Positions 50,274-61,114 of a stretch of DNA of 64,000 bases are shown here, in pieces. The position numbers were made by a program, and so were the translations under genes. This stretch comes from Xiphias gladius (Eukaryota; Chordata; Actinopteri; Istiophoriformes; Xiphiidae). The notes under the pieces were generated by a model. It saw only the letters and a list, made by a program, of their open reading frames with translations. It searched no databases and was not told the origin of the DNA. Within the stretch, counting starts at the first letter, position 1. Each line of letters opens with the position of its first letter. The stretch lies in the NCBI RefSeq assembly GCF_016859285.1, contig NC_053416.1:1369001-1433000 (forward strand), read 5' to 3'.

Positions 50274-51515
50274 ATGGATGCGGTGAACGCGGTGTTCCTT
50301 GCGGCTGGGAGATGTGCGGACGCCTGCTGCTTGCTGCTCGAACTGGTCGTGGGGACGTTGGGCTGGCTGCTCCGCGTCCTGTCCGGCGCGGGCGCTTCCA
50401 TCCACAGCGCGCTGGTCACCCTGAGCAGCTCCACTTTGGTCGAATACTGGAACTTTGCTCTCTTCTCCTTCCTCGCCGCCACTGAGGCCGTCTCCAGCGC
50501 GGCCCACGGAGCCCTGAACGTTGTGGAGGGCTGGCTGCAGACGCTGGGGGGGGTGTTTGAGAGTTTCAAGATGGTCGGACACCTCTTTTGTCACGTGGCG
50601 TGGCGCATCAAGGACGTGCTGCACCGCGGGTTTATTTCAGGAAGCTGCATCCTGCGGCAGACGTGCGAAGGCATCCTCATCGCGCTCAGCCTCGTTCTCT
50701 ACTTCGTCAACACCGTGGTCAACATCGTCCTCATCGGCACGCAGAACTGCCTGTCTGCGTTGGCGGGCGTCTGGGAGGCGGTGGCGGGCCCCGTGCACAA
50801 AGTCGTGGAGCTGGCTCTGACCCTGCTGACCTTCCTGTACAGCTGTCTGGTCGGCGCCTCCATGCTGCTGTGGACGCCCTGCCAGCTGCTGCTGGACTTC
50901 CTGGGAGCACTGGGACGTGTCTTCATCACTGTTTTCATGGTCGACTCTCACGGCCTGCTGGTCACAGCGGCCGTCGTCTCCCTGGCGTTGCTGGCCTTGA
51001 ACCCCAGGCTTCCTGTCCTCGCTGGACGGCTGAGCCTCCACTTGGTCAACGCCGTGCCGGGAGCTCGGGGCCTGCAGACGACCGTTCGCAGGCTGTACGC
51101 AGTGACGCTGGAACCGGCCCAATCCGGGACAGCCCGGGACATGATCACAACGAGGCTCCTGAACACCGAGGCCGAGCTGCCGCCAGCGGATGGCCTGAGC
51201 CAGCCGGACCCGGTGCAGCTTCGCGCTCAGCAGGACGGCGAGCCGGCGAGCGGCGGCGGCGGCAGGGCGAGTACATCCCCGCCGAACTCAGCCGCGGAGG
51301 ACGGCGAGCTGCTGAGCCTGCTGAAGGAGCAGGAGGAGAGGAAGAAGTGTGTCATCTGTCAGGATTTGAGCAAGACGGTGCTGCTGCTGCCCTGCCGTCA
51401 CCTCTGCCTCTGCCGGCACTGCGCCGACATCCTGACGCAACGCCGACCCGCCCAGCAGCGCTGCTGTCCGCTCTGCCGGCAGCACATCACACAGACCTTG
51501 GACGTCTTCCTCTGA
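50274..51515 (+). CDS. rnf26: E3 ubiquitin-protein ligase RNF26
   Basis: A single coding exon of 413 codons, close to the roughly 430 residues usual for RNF26. The ATG at 50274 (MDAVNAVFLAAGRCADACCL) lies 6 bp after a TTCTCCTCAG acceptor and matches the family N-terminus. The in-frame ATG at 50151 adds 41 unlikely residues and would sit in the intron. Residues 1 to about 240 are strongly hydrophobic with several membrane spans. A variable Ser/Gly/Pro-rich linker follows. The C-terminal RING of the C3HC5-like type runs from about residue 359: CVIC, LLLPCRHLCLCRHC, CCPLC, ending TLDVFL. RNF26 is an ER-membrane ubiquitin ligase that in mammals positions endosomes through p62 and modifies STING. 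No disruption is seen. Confidence 0.95.
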   Translation: MDAVNAVFLAAGRCADACCLLLELVVGTLGWLLRVLSGAGASIHSALVTLSSSTLVEYWNFALFSFLAATEAVSSAAHGALNVVEGWLQTLGGVFESFKMVGHLFCHVAWRIKDVLHRGFISGSCILRQTCEGILIALSLVLYFVNTVVNIVLIGTQNCLSALAGVWEAVAGPVHKVVELALTLLTFLYSCLVGASMLLWTPCQLLLDFLGALGRVFITVFMVDSHGLLVTAAVVSLALLALNPRLPVLAGRLSLHLVNAVPGARGLQTTVRRLYAVTLEPAQSGTARDMITTRLLNTEAELPPADGLSQPDPVQLRAQQDGEPASGGGGRASTSPPNSAAEDGELLSLLKEQEERKKCVICQDLSKTVLLLPCRHLCLCRHCADILTQRRPAQQRCCPLCRQHITQTLDVFL

Positions 51516-51616
51516 CGGCAGATGGACGACAACGGCAGTGACACGAACAAAAGGCCGCAACCACGAACTGCAGCACACGGGAGAAACGTGGCTCTACGGT
51601 TGCCTTTTCTGTCCTT

Positions 51617-51979
51617 AGAGCGGCAACAATAAGCCGATTAATTGATTAGTTGATCGACAGAAAATTCATCAGCAACTACTTAGATAATCGATTACTGGTT
51701 TTCAGTCTTTTTTTTTTTAAAAGAAGATACGTCAAGATTCTCTGGGTTCAACTTCTCAAATGTGAATAATTCTGGTAGCAAACTCAACATGTTTGAGTTT
51801 TGGACTGTTAATTGGACAAAACGAGGCAGTTGAAGACGCCACTCTGAGATTTGGGAGGTTTTGGATGAACATTTTTTCTCAAAACTTCCAACACATTATT
51901 TCCCAAACAACTAATCGACTGATTGAGAAAGTATTTGACGGATTAATCAACACTAAATATAATCATTAGTTGCAGCCCT
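51617..51979 (-). repeat. Percomorph interspersed repeat, near full length
   Basis: It begins AGAGCGGCAACAATAAGCCG, continues GATTGATTAGTTGATCGACAG-like, GCAACTACTTAGATAATCG and CTCAAATGTGAATAATTC, and ends AATCATTAGTTGCAGCCCT. The ends are inverted relatives of each other, as expected for a short DNA-transposon derivative. It lies about 100 bp past the rnf26 stop and may be within its 3' UTR. Confidence 0.7.
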
Positions 51980-52078
51980 ATCTATGCTCTCATACTAAAA
52001 AAATATATGAATTACTGATAACAAGCAGGTCTGGAGCCCTAATAGTATTTGAGTACTTGTGGCATTGTGTCCACCATC

Positions 52079-52369
52079 GCTGCAACTAACACTTGTTGTC
52101 ATTATCGATTAATCTGCCAGTTATTTTTTGTTTAGTCAATGAAACGTGAAAAATTGCCAATCACAACTTCGTCAAGTCCAAAAACCCAGAAATATTTAGT
52201 CTACAACGAGATGTGACAAAGAGAAGCAGGAATTCTTCTCATTTTAGAGGCTGGAATCAGAATATTTGGCATTTTTTTCACTATTTATTTTTTTGATGTT
52301 GATTATCAAAACAGTTGCATTTTATTTTTCTGTCGACGGACCAATCGATCAGTCTGCTAATTGTTTCAG
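52079..52369 (+). repeat. Percomorph interspersed repeat, opposite orientation
   Basis: It begins GCTGCAACTAACACTTGTTG and CATTATCGATTAATCTGCC and ends TTTCTGTCGACGGACCAATC then GCTAATTGTTTCAGG. Same family as 51617-51979 but inverted, giving a tail-to-tail pair 100 bp apart. Confidence 0.7.
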
Positions 52370-52379
52370 GTTACGTATT

Positions 52380-54250
52380 CATTGATCCAGTATTTTCTGA
52401 TCTAAATCAGGGAACTTTTCTAACTTTAAACTGAACTTTATGCAGGTAAAGTTCTTTATTTAACACTAATTCATTGAGCAGTTTCTTACATATATTTTGT
52501 TTTAATCCAAAAAAAAAGGGTTAAATCATGTCAACAATCCCCGAACAAAGATGTCTAAAAAAACTGAAACTACTTTATCCTGTTGGCACTAATATTAAAA
52601 ATGTACAAACGATACACAGACTCATTTACAAGTAAATGACTTTCCAACGGCTGCAAATCCTGAAAATGAGAAGAAAATCACGACCCGAAAAAAAACCCTT
52701 CGAGCAACGAGGTTGGTAAAATTCTGAGAGGAGCTGAAAATACAAGGCAATTAATCTCATGGTCATTTGATCAAATTTTAATAATGTATTAATCATTCAC
52801 GATAAAAAATAACACGATGACAGAAACCCAAATGTACCAAGCGTTTCTTCCTCAATGTGAGGAAGATTTAATGAATGAATTAATAAAACAAACAAAAGCT
52901 TGAGGCAGGAGTTGAGTCCAACTTTGAGGGAGCAGTTTGTTTGTTTTATTATTATTAAACCCACGTGAAACCAGTTATGGAAAATATCTCTGCCAAATAG
53001 TTATAAAGTTGATCACCAGAAGACAGAAAAAGCGACCACACAGCTTTACACGTCCGTCAGACCGAGTGTGTGCACGTAAAACAGTGTGTGAAATACTGGA
53101 AACGTGTTCAGACACGAGTGAATTTATTTATTTCTTCCTACCGTTATCAGTGTTACTCATCAAAATAGTCGGTTTTAAATACGGATCGTCATTTTTGCTT
53201 AGTTAGAAAAGTTGGTAAATTGGACACATTGTCAGAGCTGAAACAGTTTGTCGAATAATAGGTCAGTTGGTCACAAAAAAGTGTCAAATGAATCAGCACC
53301 AATGCTGAAAGTTGATAAAGCAACATTTTTAAGAACAAATGCCAAAAAAACAAGAAATCCTGCTTTTCAGATGAAGTCTTTGATGGTGAATTGTTTGAGA
53401 CGAAATAAGAAAATTGATTTGTTAATTCTGGATTCACGCAGCAGGTTCAGACATGGTTTTTTTTTTAACATTTCAGAAACAGTTTGCAGTTTACATTTAT
53501 CGTCTTTTTTTTTTTTTAATTGAAATGAATTTCCAGTTGCACTGTCTGTATTACACTGGCCGCTCTAGTCTTAGTAGAAGCACAAATACTGAACTGCATT
53601 TTTGCACCCTGCTGTTGAATCTTCAAACCTGAAAATACACTGATCTTATGAGAGTCAGCCACGACAGTGAAACTCACTGGCTACTGATTATCGACACTGG
53701 ATTCATACACTTTAGGTTTTGTGCCAAAGACTCGAAGTTACGCTTGTTTTTGTACTCATGTAAAAAAAATATATGTTGCTGTTTTGTTTTTGTTTTGTTT
53801 TTTATTTATATTTTGAACATTTATTTAAAAAAATATAAAAGTTCTCTGACTGAATATCTGCTTGGGACTTTTATTTGGGTTTATTTTAAACACTTCCCCC
53901 GTTAGTAGATGATACCTTGACTTAACGTAACTCGCGCACTGCCACAGATTAAAAACCATAATAACCGAGTTATCAGACTTGGGCTTTATTTGCTTCTCGT
54001 TTTCTTGGTGCGAAAACCTTATAACAGCTTTAGTTTAATTTTTTGTTTTTCTTAAATTTTGTTCTCATTCCTACAAAGCCGCGAATGTCCTCCATGTCAG
54101 TATTAAGCCTGACTGTAGAAACAATTAGTCTATTAATCGATTAGTCACCTAACATAAAATTAGTGGAAGACAATTGTGATAATAAATTAAATGCTGAAGT
54201 CCATTTGCAAACAAAAAATTCCTAGTTGCTGCTTTTATTCGACCCATGTG
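52380..54250. other. Gene-free stretch downstream of rnf26
   Basis: AT-rich. Pieces at about 53235-53420 and 54115-54175 resemble the same interspersed repeat family in decayed form. No gene is seen. Confidence 0.4.
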
Positions 54251-54394
54251 ATCACGGACTGTATATCTGTCCTCTTATGGATTTACCGAATAACCGATCA
54301 ATCAAAGAGGTTATCGGCAAACAAATTGGTGGCGAAGCAGCAGGAGTCATACGAGCTTTGTGGACATTTAGTTTTTTTTCCCTAGAGAACTTGA

Positions 54395-54578
54395 TCATTT
54401 TCAGCTTCCACCGTTGGTGCAGCAGCCGGTCCACCACGAGGAACACGTACTGCGAGTCCAGCTCCGGACTCACAGTCGGGTAACATCCTTCGTCACATGT
54501 ACAGTGGAAACCCCTGACAGGACGTCCCTTCGCTGTGCTGCTCGCCGCACGGTTTCCTTTCCCCGGGATCATTTGCAT
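54395..54578 (-). CDS. Possible exon of an unidentified gene
   Basis: On the minus strand an ATG at 54576-54578 opens MQMIPGKGNRAASSTAKGRP, then TCDEGCYPTVSPELDSQYVF and LVVDRLLHQRWKLKMI. The part from PELDSQYVF to QRWKLK has coding-like codon use, with mostly G or C in third positions, in otherwise AT-rich surroundings. I do not recognise the protein. A competing frame starts at an ATG slightly upstream (MSKRLHANDPGERK) and stops soon after. The 3' limit and any donor are unclear. It may be a real first exon, an exon relic or chance. Confidence 0.25.
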
Positions 54579-54589
54579 GCAGCCGTTTA

Positions 54590-56099
54590 GACATTTCTGA
54601 GGACCGGCCGCTCACCACGCGTTTAACTGTTACCTGTGGTTTGTGGGTTGCTGCTTTTATGAGTTGCTAGAACAGCGAGGAGCGTTTAAGTCAACTTCGG
54701 GTTTGCTGCCTTCAGTATGTGTTCACGCCTCCCGGGTGACTCGGACGCCGGTGCGGTTGTGTGCACAGATGTGCAGAGACGCGAAGAAGCTTCTCGGCGG
54801 CGTACGGACGGATCAGAGTCCGTCGTCAGCCAAATGAATAGATAGCATGGCAAGTTTTCAGCTCCAAAAAATAATGCATGCAACGTCGAAAACGGAGGAA
54901 AAGGCCCTAATGTTGCGTTGTTGACCCCTTTAGCAGCTCAGGAAAATGCTTGATATTGTTTTATCACCTTGATACTTGATGGATTTTCCAAACGTTTATG
55001 ACAGTTGCTCAGAAACCAGAGTTTGAACCAATGACATGTTTCAGAAGTCCGCTACAGAAAATGTTAAACTGGGTCAAATGCGACGGATTTTCATCTGCTG
55101 GTAGAACGCTGGTTGATGTCGAACCACCACCACCACCTCTGCCAAATCCCAAAGAAAGCCCCGTGTAGACGGGATGAGCATCACGGGGGGAGGTGGAGAA
55201 TAAAAGCCTCCCTGCGCTCCTCAGTAGTTTAACCCATCGCTCTGAAGGACATTTTGACCCCAGTGAGATGACGGGAGATGGTCCGAATTGGACGTGGACG
55301 TTCAGCAGGACAAAGACAAAAGCCACCACAGGGGGGGGGCGCCGGAGGGTTGCCAGATTCAGGAGGCCTTGTAGGCCTCTAAAATGGAGAAGGGTTCACC
55401 CTTCTTTTACCTAAGTGAAAGACCTGAGTACTCTGCCACTGATAAATGCAACCCGTGAATAAAAAACAGCACGTGCAAAGGAAAGGAAGGTAAAAATAAA
55501 TTAAAAGAAAACAAAATAAAAAATTACAGAAGAATAATAGACAGAGGATTAAATTTAACTTGCAGTTACACCGAAGCACGAGGGACGATTGATAAGTCCG
55601 CTACCTCGGCCTCGGGGGCTTATCTAAACCCAAGGGGGTCCACGAGGACACGGTGGCAACACTCGGGGAGGGGGCCCCCTCTTACAGCACGGCGAAGATG
55701 TGGATCTGCTGGATTCAGATGTGGCGGAGGGAGCCTGGAGGATGCTGAGCAAAAAAAAAGGATTATCGCAAAGTAGAGGTTGGATGTACCGGTCACGGCT
55801 TCACGATGCAGGTGACGTAGTCGTTTTTCTACGCGGTTGTGAACTATCGGGTGATTTAAGGTGGAGTTTGTTTTTGACAGCGAGTGGCTGCAGACGTGGT
55901 TTCTGGGAGATCTGTGGAGGAGACATCTTCACTCTGATTCAGAGAAGTTCTCAGAAACCCTTTTTTCGTTTCGCGTCCTCCTCCGTCACCAACGGTTTGT
56001 CATGGCGACGCTCCGTCACGGTTAGTTTGGTTTCCCCCCCTAAGTGACAAACAAGCTGCAACAAGAGCCCCGTCAGCGTACCTATGACACCCATTAAGT
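54590..56099. other. Intergenic stretch between rnf26 and ins
   Basis: No recognised gene. The stretch is more GC-rich than 52-54 kb in places (54700-54830, 55120-55380, 55600-55750), but no open frame resembles a known protein. Confidence 0.4.
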
Positions 56100-56126
56100 G
56101 TGTGTGTGTGTGTGTGTGTGTGTGTC
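56098..56126. repeat. (TG)n microsatellite
   Basis: Short pure TG array. Confidence 0.9.
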
Positions 56127-56844
56127 GGTGTAGTTGGTCAAGGCTCGGGCCTCACTGGGGGACTATACTAAGGAGGACCGTAGAAAACCCCATTCAGAAT
56201 CCCAATGAGGACTAAAAATCCAGCCCTGGACCAGAGCCTTTCTCAACACTATGTCGTGTATTTCACTCAATATGTTCAGATAAGGATGGTAGTAAATATT
56301 ACATACTATAAAATTTAATATTGTTGTCTATTTGGTACTTCTGTTTGTAGCAGCTGTTAACGTTAAGCCCCTAGAAACTCCACGCGTCGGCAGAAGGAGA
56401 GTCCGTGGGCGAATCGACGCTTCTGTAAAACCAGCAGGACGGCGGAGACCGAACACGTGGCGTCTCCAAAACGGCCGAGACACGATCTAAGGAAAGAATG
56501 TCGTTTGCATTTTACAGATGTGGATGAAACCGGGTTACTACAACGCTAGTAATAAATGCGCGTTCACGAAATGGTGGTTCGGCTCATACAAGGTGCTGCA
56601 GTGGAGTCGCTTCGTCTCACAAAAAAAAAAAAATGGCGTAGACTTCCAGAACGTAAACTTCCCCTGCTGAGCTCAGCAGAGCAGCGGGAGGCTGATCAAT
56701 CACTGGCATTTGTCAGTAGGAGGTGATCAGATCATGTCGGCCCATTAGCTCTGTTTGTTTTACTAAGTGTTGTAACCAGTCAATCAGAACTAACCTGGGC
56801 CACTTCACAAGTGCTGACTGTCGCCGTCGTGTTTCCATCACTTC

Positions 56845-57041
56845 ACGGGACATTACATTGACTCACATTCATTTCTTGGAGACTTAATCTCACCAAAACC
56901 GCTACGTGCCCAACGTTAACATGACCTTAGCACAACCTTCCACCAAATCTAAAAGAGAAGGGCATATTATGGGGACTCGGTTCTTGTTCCCAAAAGCTGG
57001 TCGAGTCCCCGCAATGTGGCAAACACATTTATATCCCCATA

Positions 57042-57083
<42 letters not shown>

Positions 57084-57098
57084 ACACACACACACACA
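56845..57098. repeat. Interspersed repeat plus (CA)n array abutting the ins promoter
   Basis: CATTACATTGACTCACATTC, TTTCTTGGAGACTTAATCTC and TATCCCCATAAGTAACACAC follow the layout of a percomorph repeat that normally ends in (CA)n. The CA array with CG interruptions runs from 57048 to 57098, and the insulin TATA box is at 57131. A related copy sits at 6393-6528. Confidence 0.6.
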
Positions 57099-57103
57099 GC
57101 AGT

Positions 57104-57137
57104 GGGCGTGTCCAGGTGGAGGTGATGGAGTATAAAT
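57104..57137 (+). promoter_or_regulatory. Insulin core promoter
   Basis: TATAAAT at 57131-57137, an E-box CAGGTG at 57113-57118 and a CACCC/KLF-type GGGCGTG at 57104-57110. E-boxes bound by NEUROD1/E47 are known insulin promoter elements in vertebrates. The expected start site is about 57160. Confidence 0.7.
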
Positions 57138-57159
57138 GGAGAGGAGACCTTCCGTTCTG

Positions 57160-57243
57160 CCTCACACCAACCTGCTCTCAGCTGCCCCGGTACTGATCCT
57201 CCTCTTCATCACAGACTCAGCTCCTCTTCCTCCAACTCTACAG
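57160..57243 (+). other. ins: Insulin exon 1 (5' UTR)
   Basis: The sequence from about 25-30 bp after the TATA box to the donor ACAG/GTAAGC at 57244 is a short noncoding exon ending CCAACTCTACAG. Vertebrate insulin genes have such a 5' UTR exon before the coding exon. The left edge is estimated from the TATA box. Confidence 0.75.
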
Positions 57244-58132
57244 GTAAGCGACTACTCCTTTCCCTCCGCTCCTCTTGCATCTCCTCCTCCATCACTTCCT
57301 CTTCCTCCACCTTCCTTCTTCTTCTTTACCTCCACACGTGAGCTGTTCTCCTCCCTTTACACCACCAAGTCCTCCTTCTGTCTACTCCTCCTCCTCCTCT
57401 CCTGTCTACTCCTTCTCCTCCTCTCCTGTCTACTCCTTCTCCTCCTCTGGCTTTACAGATGACCTCCTCTCCTCCTCCTCCTCCTCCCCTATATGCACCT
57501 CCTTCTCCTCTTTTTTGTTCCTTCCCTCCTTTCTCACGCCATTTTCTTCCTCTCCTCCTCATCCTCTGTACGTCTCCACCTTAACCACCTCTTTTCTCAT
57601 TTTACCATTTAAATAATTTTTTTATTCATTCAATATATATATTTTTCTTCTCGGACAAACATTTTACTCAGGTCACTCATTTTAACTCGCATATCCAATG
57701 TTATGATTCTTTTCTTTTTTTACACTCTTTTGAATGTATTTTATATTATCATTTATAAAAATCACTAGCAGTGCATTTTGATCTTATTTTTACCTTCCAG
57801 TCCTCAGAAGTTGTAGAAGTTTCATTTTATATTAGCAGTAGTTGTACTGTAGCTTGATCAGTCTTTATTAGATTCTGATTGATAGATTGTCTGTTTGAGG
57901 TCCTTTAGTAAAAGCGTCTCCATTACAACGTTCGTCCACCCGAGACGTATTGCGGTCAACGTTCTTTTAAAAAGAAAACTAACGTAAAACATCCTCATCA
58001 AAAATGTTGTTCTACGTTATGAATTCAGCCGATTCTAAATGTTGGCATCGGCCGAGAAAAACAGTCCGGTATCTGTGAGGCTTTAGTTCTCAGGATCTAA
58101 AGACAAAACCGTTTATTCGTGTGTGTGTTCAG
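57244..58132 (+). other. Insulin intron 1
   Basis: It runs from GTAAGC to a TGTGTGTTCAG acceptor. The first 370 bp are a pyrimidine-rich (CTCCTC)n-like tract with several near-repeats of CTGTCTACTCCTTCTCCTCC. The rest is AT-rich. Confidence 0.85.
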
Positions 58133-58144
58133 GTCACCTCCAGC

Positions 58145-58328
58145 ATGGCGGCGCTGTGGCTCCAGTCTGTCTCTCTGCTGGTCTTACTGATCGTATCGTG
58201 GCCAGGCTCCCAGGCCGTCGCCCCCCCACAGCACCTCTGCGGCTCTCACCTGGTCGACGCCCTCTACCTGGTCTGTGGGGACAGAGGCTTTTTCTACAAC
58301 CCCAAGAGAGACGTCGACCCTCTGCTGG
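58145..58328 (+). CDS. ins: Insulin precursor, coding exon 2 (signal, B chain)
   Basis: The start codon is at 58145, 12 nt into exon 2. [20 protein letters not shown] then GSQA forms a 24-residue signal peptide. The B chain [20 protein letters not shown] then [10 protein letters not shown] (30 residues) has Cys at the two conserved positions and the receptor-binding GFFY. KR and DVDPLL begin the C-peptide. The exon ends in phase 1 at a GGTGAG donor, the usual place of the second insulin intron. The product is a secreted hormone that controls glucose and growth, made in the endocrine pancreas (Brockmann body in many teleosts). The frame is intact. Confidence 0.99.
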
Positions 58329-59117
58329 GTGAGACCACCAACTATAAAAACCCACGCAGCACCATTACTCAAACTAACCGGTCTTCCCCCTTGAACGATG
58401 CAACGAGGCCAACTTAGCCTAAGGCTACGCAACCTTCACGTTAGCTTGTCTGACGGCGGACAGGGCTCGGCGATGAAAGCATCGCGTCAGCAACATTTCC
58501 TCTATTAGAAAACGAGAAACTTAATTTACTGTCGGTGAGGTGCATTGTTCGACAACACGCTAAAGCTGAAATCGCTCCAGAGAAACAAAGCTATTTCTAA
58601 CAGACAGTTGTCCTGGTAGCCCGCCTCCCAAAAGAGACACAGCAGGTGGGTCGAGTTAGCACCACATGTTATAGGAAACGTCCGCTGTTGTGCCGTAGAT
58701 TCTGCTTTCAATGATTCCTGTAACGTTCAGTGTTTTTCGAGGTGTTAGTCCAGTTGCACGTTTTGGCATCGAAGTCATAGTTGGTGACGGTTTTGAACCG
58801 GACTGCGATACATTCAGAGGCGTCCCCCTCATGTCTGTAAAGACGTCAGGGAACACTTTTAGAAATAGTGTGGTCCAGCACAACACCACCGTTTGACGAA
58901 GACCTCAATGTCACCAAAAATTGAAACACTGAGCTTCGTAAAGATAAACGTTTAGGCACGGGTTCTACAGGTGTACCTAACAAAGTGGCCACTGGGCTCA
59001 TACTGACATCGACACCCAGCCTAGCGGAGGGTTATCTCCTTACGCCGTAGGCCTACCGTCACTCGCTGCGCGTACACCGTTTACACCCGGATGACGACTG
59101 AACATCTGTCCCGGCAG
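58329..59117 (+). other. Insulin intron 2
   Basis: It runs from GTGAGA to CCCGGCAG. Unremarkable, with no open frame of note. Confidence 0.9.
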
Positions 59118-59284
59118 GTTTCCTCCCTCCGAAGGCGGGCGGAGCTGCGGCGGCGGGCGGCGAGAACGAAGTGGCCGAGTTCGCCTTCAAGGACCAGATG
59201 GAGATGATGGTGAAGCGGGGCATCGTGGAGCAGTGCTGCCACAAGCCCTGCAACATCTTCGACCTGCAGAACTACTGCAACTGA
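59118..59284 (+). CDS. ins: Insulin precursor, coding exon 3 (C-peptide, A chain)
   Basis: It continues [20 protein letters not shown], then [14 protein letters not shown], and the A chain [20 protein letters not shown] plus N and TGA. The dibasic KR before GIVEQ is the processing site. The four A-chain Cys needed for the intra- and interchain bridges are present. With exon 2 it makes a 116-residue preproinsulin, the normal teleost size. The C-peptide has a short Ala/Gly-rich stretch. [10 protein letters not shown] is the fish type and sets it apart from IGF. Confidence 0.99.
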
Positions 59285-59448
59285 ACAGCGCTCCGCCTGG
59301 CCTTCGTCAGCCAACTTAGTCTGAGCCGCCCTCCCTCCCCCCTCGACACCCCCGTCCCGCCTCCCCCTTGCATCAGAAGAGCGGCAGTGCTGTCCTCTCT
59401 CTGGAAGAACCAACTGCTGAGAAATGGATGAAATTATTTTTCCTAGAA

Positions 59449-59454
59449 AATAAA
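59449..59454 (+). terminator. Insulin polyadenylation signal
   Basis: AATAAA lies 165 nt after the stop codon and is followed by a T/G-rich stretch (GTTTTGTGAATTG), the expected layout of a mammalian-type poly(A) site. Confidence 0.85.
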
Positions 59455-59499
59455 GTTTTGTGAATTGAGAAAATATCAGGAAACGTGTCTTCATTGATG

Positions 59500-60479
59500 T
59501 GGTGACTTTTGTTTCTTCTTATCACTTTCTTTATTGTCACGGGTCCAGTTCATTCACAAAAGCAGAAAACATTATTTGTACATTATTTATTAACCACGTC
59601 TGAAGTATCGATCCTTACAATTTCAGTCCCAGTTGATTTGGCGACTCCCTGGTTACTATGGTGAAAACAACGCTAAGGCAAACAGCTACGTGGTCAGAAA
59701 CGAGCAGCTGGTATCTGTTGACAGCGAAGCCAAACAAACTCGTGCTGTTTTAATAAGGAAGTCTGTCAATAGTAACTCAAACCTGCACCTGGTTTCATGC
59801 TGTTTTCCACACAGTGGACGGGCATGTGGAGTATTAATAAACCAGTTTAGCTTCAAGGATGAGGTTTAAACCTCTCCGTCGCCATTCAAACTTTTCCGGA
59901 GGACTCTGCTGCCTTCTTGGATCTTCGACGAGTTTGGGAACGTGGCAGCGCAAGTTCCCCGGAGTCAGACTAAGGAAGAAACAGGGAGAAGACGGACAGT
60001 TGAAGAATTGAGAAAACAGTGACTGTCGGGCAGCGATACCCCCATCGCAGGCCGACGGAGAGATATCTTAATGGAAGAAAATGGTTGACCTTCAGCCGAG
60101 GGCAGCTCCGGCGGTTTATCGTGCTCGACACGCATGTAGGACGTGGCCTGGCACGTGCACCGGCTTCCCCGAACCTCCGGATCTTCTCGAATTGATGAAA
60201 TGCGTCGTATCTACAGCTGAAAACATATGTCGTGTGTCCGGAACGATTTACACCGGCGCCGCCTCATTTAGGGCTCTAAGTTTTCAGCCATTTTAAAATC
60301 GCAACGGTGGAATTTAAAATGACTGATGTACGGCATTTGTAAGGTGGACGCCGGCAGAGGGACACCCGGGACGGGGGACTTCTCTGTTGGACACCGGCCT
60401 TTGTGTTGAGCTTTGACGTTTTACCGCATCGGTGTCCGTGATGGGCCTTTGTCACGGGTTCCGTAGTCGATGATTTGTT
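59500..60479. other. Gene-free stretch downstream of ins
   Basis: No gene is seen. No igf2-like B-C-A domain frame lies next to insulin. Confidence 0.5.
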
Positions 60480-60960
60480 TTCTGTCGGACGGTCTCCTGA
60501 AGTTGGGCGGGGACGGTGACTCACCTGCCGTGTGACACCGGCGGGGCGGGGCCAGGTGTCGCTCCGCCTCGTGTACACCCGGTCAGGTAACGCTCACCTG
60601 TTTGTCTCGAGAGCATCGCTGAGTTACCGTCGCCGTGTGCTTCCGCGGCCGGACCCGCTGCACCGGGATAGAGACGCTGTCTTTTCTGGACGTTTTCAGG
60701 GGGGAAGTTCGTTTTTATGACCGAGAGACACAATGCGAGATGTTCACCTGAGCAACGAGACCTGCAGCAACGGTAAGGACGAGCCTCCGTCTCCGTCTCC
60801 GTCTCCGTCGGGTGTTTCCTCCGCCGCGAACACAAGGCGGCGGTGGGTAGAAACCGGTCTCGTTCCGTCGATGACCTGCACCGCCGCAGGCGTCTAGTCC
60901 GCGACATCCCGGAGGAGTTTATCCGGCAGCTGTGGCCCCTTTCCAGCTTAAGGTCTATTT
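60480..60960. promoter_or_regulatory. CpG-rich patch, possible promoter
   Basis: CpG density is clearly higher than in the flanks, with GGCGGGGCGGGGCC at about 60540 and a (TCTCCG)n tract at about 60788-60808. Such a block usually marks a promoter in vertebrates. The candidate exon at 60733 lies inside it. Confidence 0.45.
60733..60771 (+). CDS. Possible first coding exon of an unidentified gene
   Basis: An ATG with an in-frame TGA 15 nt upstream opens MRDVHLSNETCSNG and meets a good splice donor (AACG/GTAAGG at 60771-60772). Without splicing the frame continues only about 40 codons of low-complexity Ser/Pro sequence. No downstream exon could be identified in the remaining 3.2 kb. I do not recognise the peptide, so this is a weak call. 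Confidence 0.25.
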
Positions 60961-61107
60961 GTCCACATCATCGGTTTGTGAACCGTGAAGCAGCTACGAA
61001 GAGTAAACAGCCGGTCGTTATGTAGAGTAGGAGAAAGTAAAGTTAACAGATAGTAACTAGCTACACAGTGTTATTTCAATGGGATGTATCAATAATAAAA
61101 ACAATAT

Positions 61108-61114
61108 ATACGTT

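Noticed and set aside
50588-51541. 317-codon plus-strand open frame overlapping rnf26
   Set aside because: It is the shifted frame of rnf26. The rnf26 frame has membrane segments and a RING domain, this one has neither.
57244-57616. Ser/Leu-rich open frames in insulin intron 1
   Set aside because: They come from the CTCCTC-rich intronic tract. The exon 1 donor and exon 2 acceptor place the region in an intron.
58526-58896. Short open frames in insulin intron 2
   Set aside because: They lie between well-defined insulin exons and show no similarity or codon signal.
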